Part shown: positions 63,150-64,000 of the stretch, one piece after another
How positions within the stretch are numbered: the stretch's first letter is position 1
Layout of the letters: every line of letters begins with the position of its first letter
Source: DAOTZR01 sp034432595
Lineage (GTDB): Bacteria > Chloroflexota > Anaerolineae > B4-G1 > SLSP01
DNA length: 64,000 nt
Assembly: GCA_034432595.1 (NCBI GenBank)
Contig: DAOUBT010000023.1
Location: 1-64,000 of the forward strand
Direction of reading: 5' to 3'
Notes under the pieces: model-generated
Seen by the model: the letters and a program-made list of their open reading frames with translations, nothing else
Databases searched by the model: none
What the model was told of the DNA's origin: nothing
Program-made: the position numbers and the translations under genes

Positions 63150-64000
63150 ATGCCCCTTCAATCACTGCCTGATCATTGTTATGCCGTGCTCGATGGTGCG
63201 ACGATCGGCGCGATAGTCACGCCCACGGGCGAGGCGCTGGTGATAGACGCCGGTCTGGAGCGCGACGCGGCAAAAAAGGCGTGGCGCGCGTTGACGGCGG
63301 TGGCGCAGCGTCCGGCGGCGCTGCTCATCACCCACGGCCACGCCGACCATTTCGGTGGGGCGGCGTGGTTCGCGCAACAGCAGGTCCCCATCTTCGCCCC
63401 GCCCTTAGAGGGCCTGTACGCGGTAGAGCCGCTGCTGGAGCCGCTTTTTCTCTACGGCGGGGCCGCGCCGCTGAGCGACTTGCTGGGCAAGTTCACCTGT
63501 GCCCGGCAGAGCCTCCAGAGCTTCCAACCCCTTCAGCCCGGTCCGCTCACCCTCGCCGGCCTCACCGTGGACATCATCCCGCTGCACGGCCACGCGCCGC
63601 AACAGATGGGCATTGGTTACGGCGAGGTGTGTTTCTGCGGCGATGCGCTCTTCCCGCCAGAAACCCTGACGCGGCATCCCATCCTCTTCTGCGCGGACCT
63701 GGATGCCTGGTTGGAGACGTTGGCGCGGCTGCCGAGCCTGGGCTATCGCGTTTACGTGCCGGGCCACGGGCCGGTGGTGGAAGATGTCGCCACCCTGGCC
63801 GAAGCCAACGCCGCGCGCCTGCGCGAGATCCGCGAGCTGACCTTTGCCGCTCTCACCACCCCGCAGGAGGATGGGGCGGTGCTGCGCGCCGTAGCCGCGC
63901 ATTACGGCGTGAACCTGTCCACGCCCACGCTCTACCTGCTGGCGCTGACCACGATCCGCGCCGCGCTCTCCTCCCTGCAACGCGCGAACGCCATCCAGGC
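63150..64000 (+). CDS. MBL-fold metallo-hydrolase, C-terminus beyond window
   Basis: At least 283 residues, open to the window end. Start ATG at 63150 with GAGGTG before it. The metal motif is LITHGHADHFGG (~residue 65), with further ligands in IPLHGHAP (~150), FCGDALF (~168) and VPGHGPVV (~205). It resembles the glyoxalase-II-like hydrolases with a helical C-terminal extension. It differs from the MBL gene at 374 and is not a duplicate of it. Substrate unknown. Confidence 0.8.
   Translation, partial: MPLQSLPDHCYAVLDGATIGAIVTPTGEALVIDAGLERDAAKKAWRALTAVAQRPAALLITHGHADHFGGAAWFAQQQVPIFAPPLEGLYAVEPLLEPLFLYGGAAPLSDLLGKFTCARQSLQSFQPLQPGPLTLAGLTVDIIPLHGHAPQQMGIGYGEVCFCGDALFPPETLTRHPILFCADLDAWLETLARLPSLGYRVYVPGHGPVVEDVATLAEANAARLREIRELTFAALTTPQEDGAVLRAVAAHYGVNLSTPTLYLLALTTIRAALSSLQRANAIQ

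Overview
This is a 64 kb, GC-rich, almost entirely coding stretch of bacterial chromosome. Gene content points to an anaerobic or facultative member of the Chloroflexota, probably Anaerolineae-like. The evidence is an archaeal-style mevalonate gene set (class II HMG-CoA reductase, HMG-CoA synthase, thiolase, DUF35), a tungsten-type aldehyde:ferredoxin oxidoreductase, a four-subunit 2-oxoacid:ferredoxin oxidoreductase, a Na+-pumping decarboxylase and menaquinone-type genes. The lineage is an inference from families; no rRNA or tRNA gene was seen.

Layout. 1-3 kb: start of a lipoprotein gene, an MBL hydrolase, a UbiA-type prenyltransferase and a membrane HExxH protein. 3-4 kb: a vapBC module translationally coupled to the first ~20 codons of a destroyed DUF1156 DNA-methylase gene. 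4-7 kb: aldehyde oxidoreductase operon with a Crp/Fnr-type site. 7-12 kb: Xer recombinase, Nudix, Nif3 and FAD oxidoreductase operon, then miaB and wrbA. 13-17 kb: mevalonate operon. 17.3-17.8 kb: a higher-order tandem array of palindromic repeats. 17.9-27 kb: CDF transporter, an ABC-2 permease pair without ATPase, and a large PP2C-like/propeller membrane protein with an apparently leaderless promoter.

27-38.5 kb is the most interesting region. It is a single minus-strand operon of 12 genes led by a consensus promoter, a palindromic operator and a ~440-nt leader. It encodes a glycerol facilitator, DhaK, DhaL, glycerol kinase, a DhaM-HPr-full-length Enzyme I fusion, and a GlpA-like flavoprotein next to SdhB-, SdhC- and SdhD-like subunits. 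It reads as a self-contained glycerol/dihydroxyacetone pathway ending in a chimeric membrane glycerol-3-phosphate:quinone oxidoreductase. A methylglyoxal synthase and a DJ-1/PfpI protein close by fit triose-phosphate overflow handling.

38.7-50.7 kb holds independent units: an OLD-like ATPase, a cNMP-binding protein, a histidine kinase with an ECF-S-like sensor, a TPR protein, a GH36 galactosidase, a gamma-carbonic anhydrase and an MsrP-like molybdoenzyme. Behind the carbonic anhydrase lies a candidate ~80-nt small RNA with its own promoter, 11-bp direct repeats and a terminator. 50.9-59.3 kb is a second long minus-strand operon of 11 genes: menG, bioY, the complete Na+-translocating methylmalonyl-CoA-type decarboxylase with an embedded GNAT gene, and the 2-oxoacid:ferredoxin oxidoreductase. 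59.6-64 kb: FemAB-like protein, alpha/beta hydrolase, a lone transposase N-terminal domain, ruvB and a truncated MBL hydrolase.

A ~150-bp interspersed repeat with a palindromic GGGTGGGCGAAGGCA-type core occurs in at least four long copies and several fragments, nearly always between genes.
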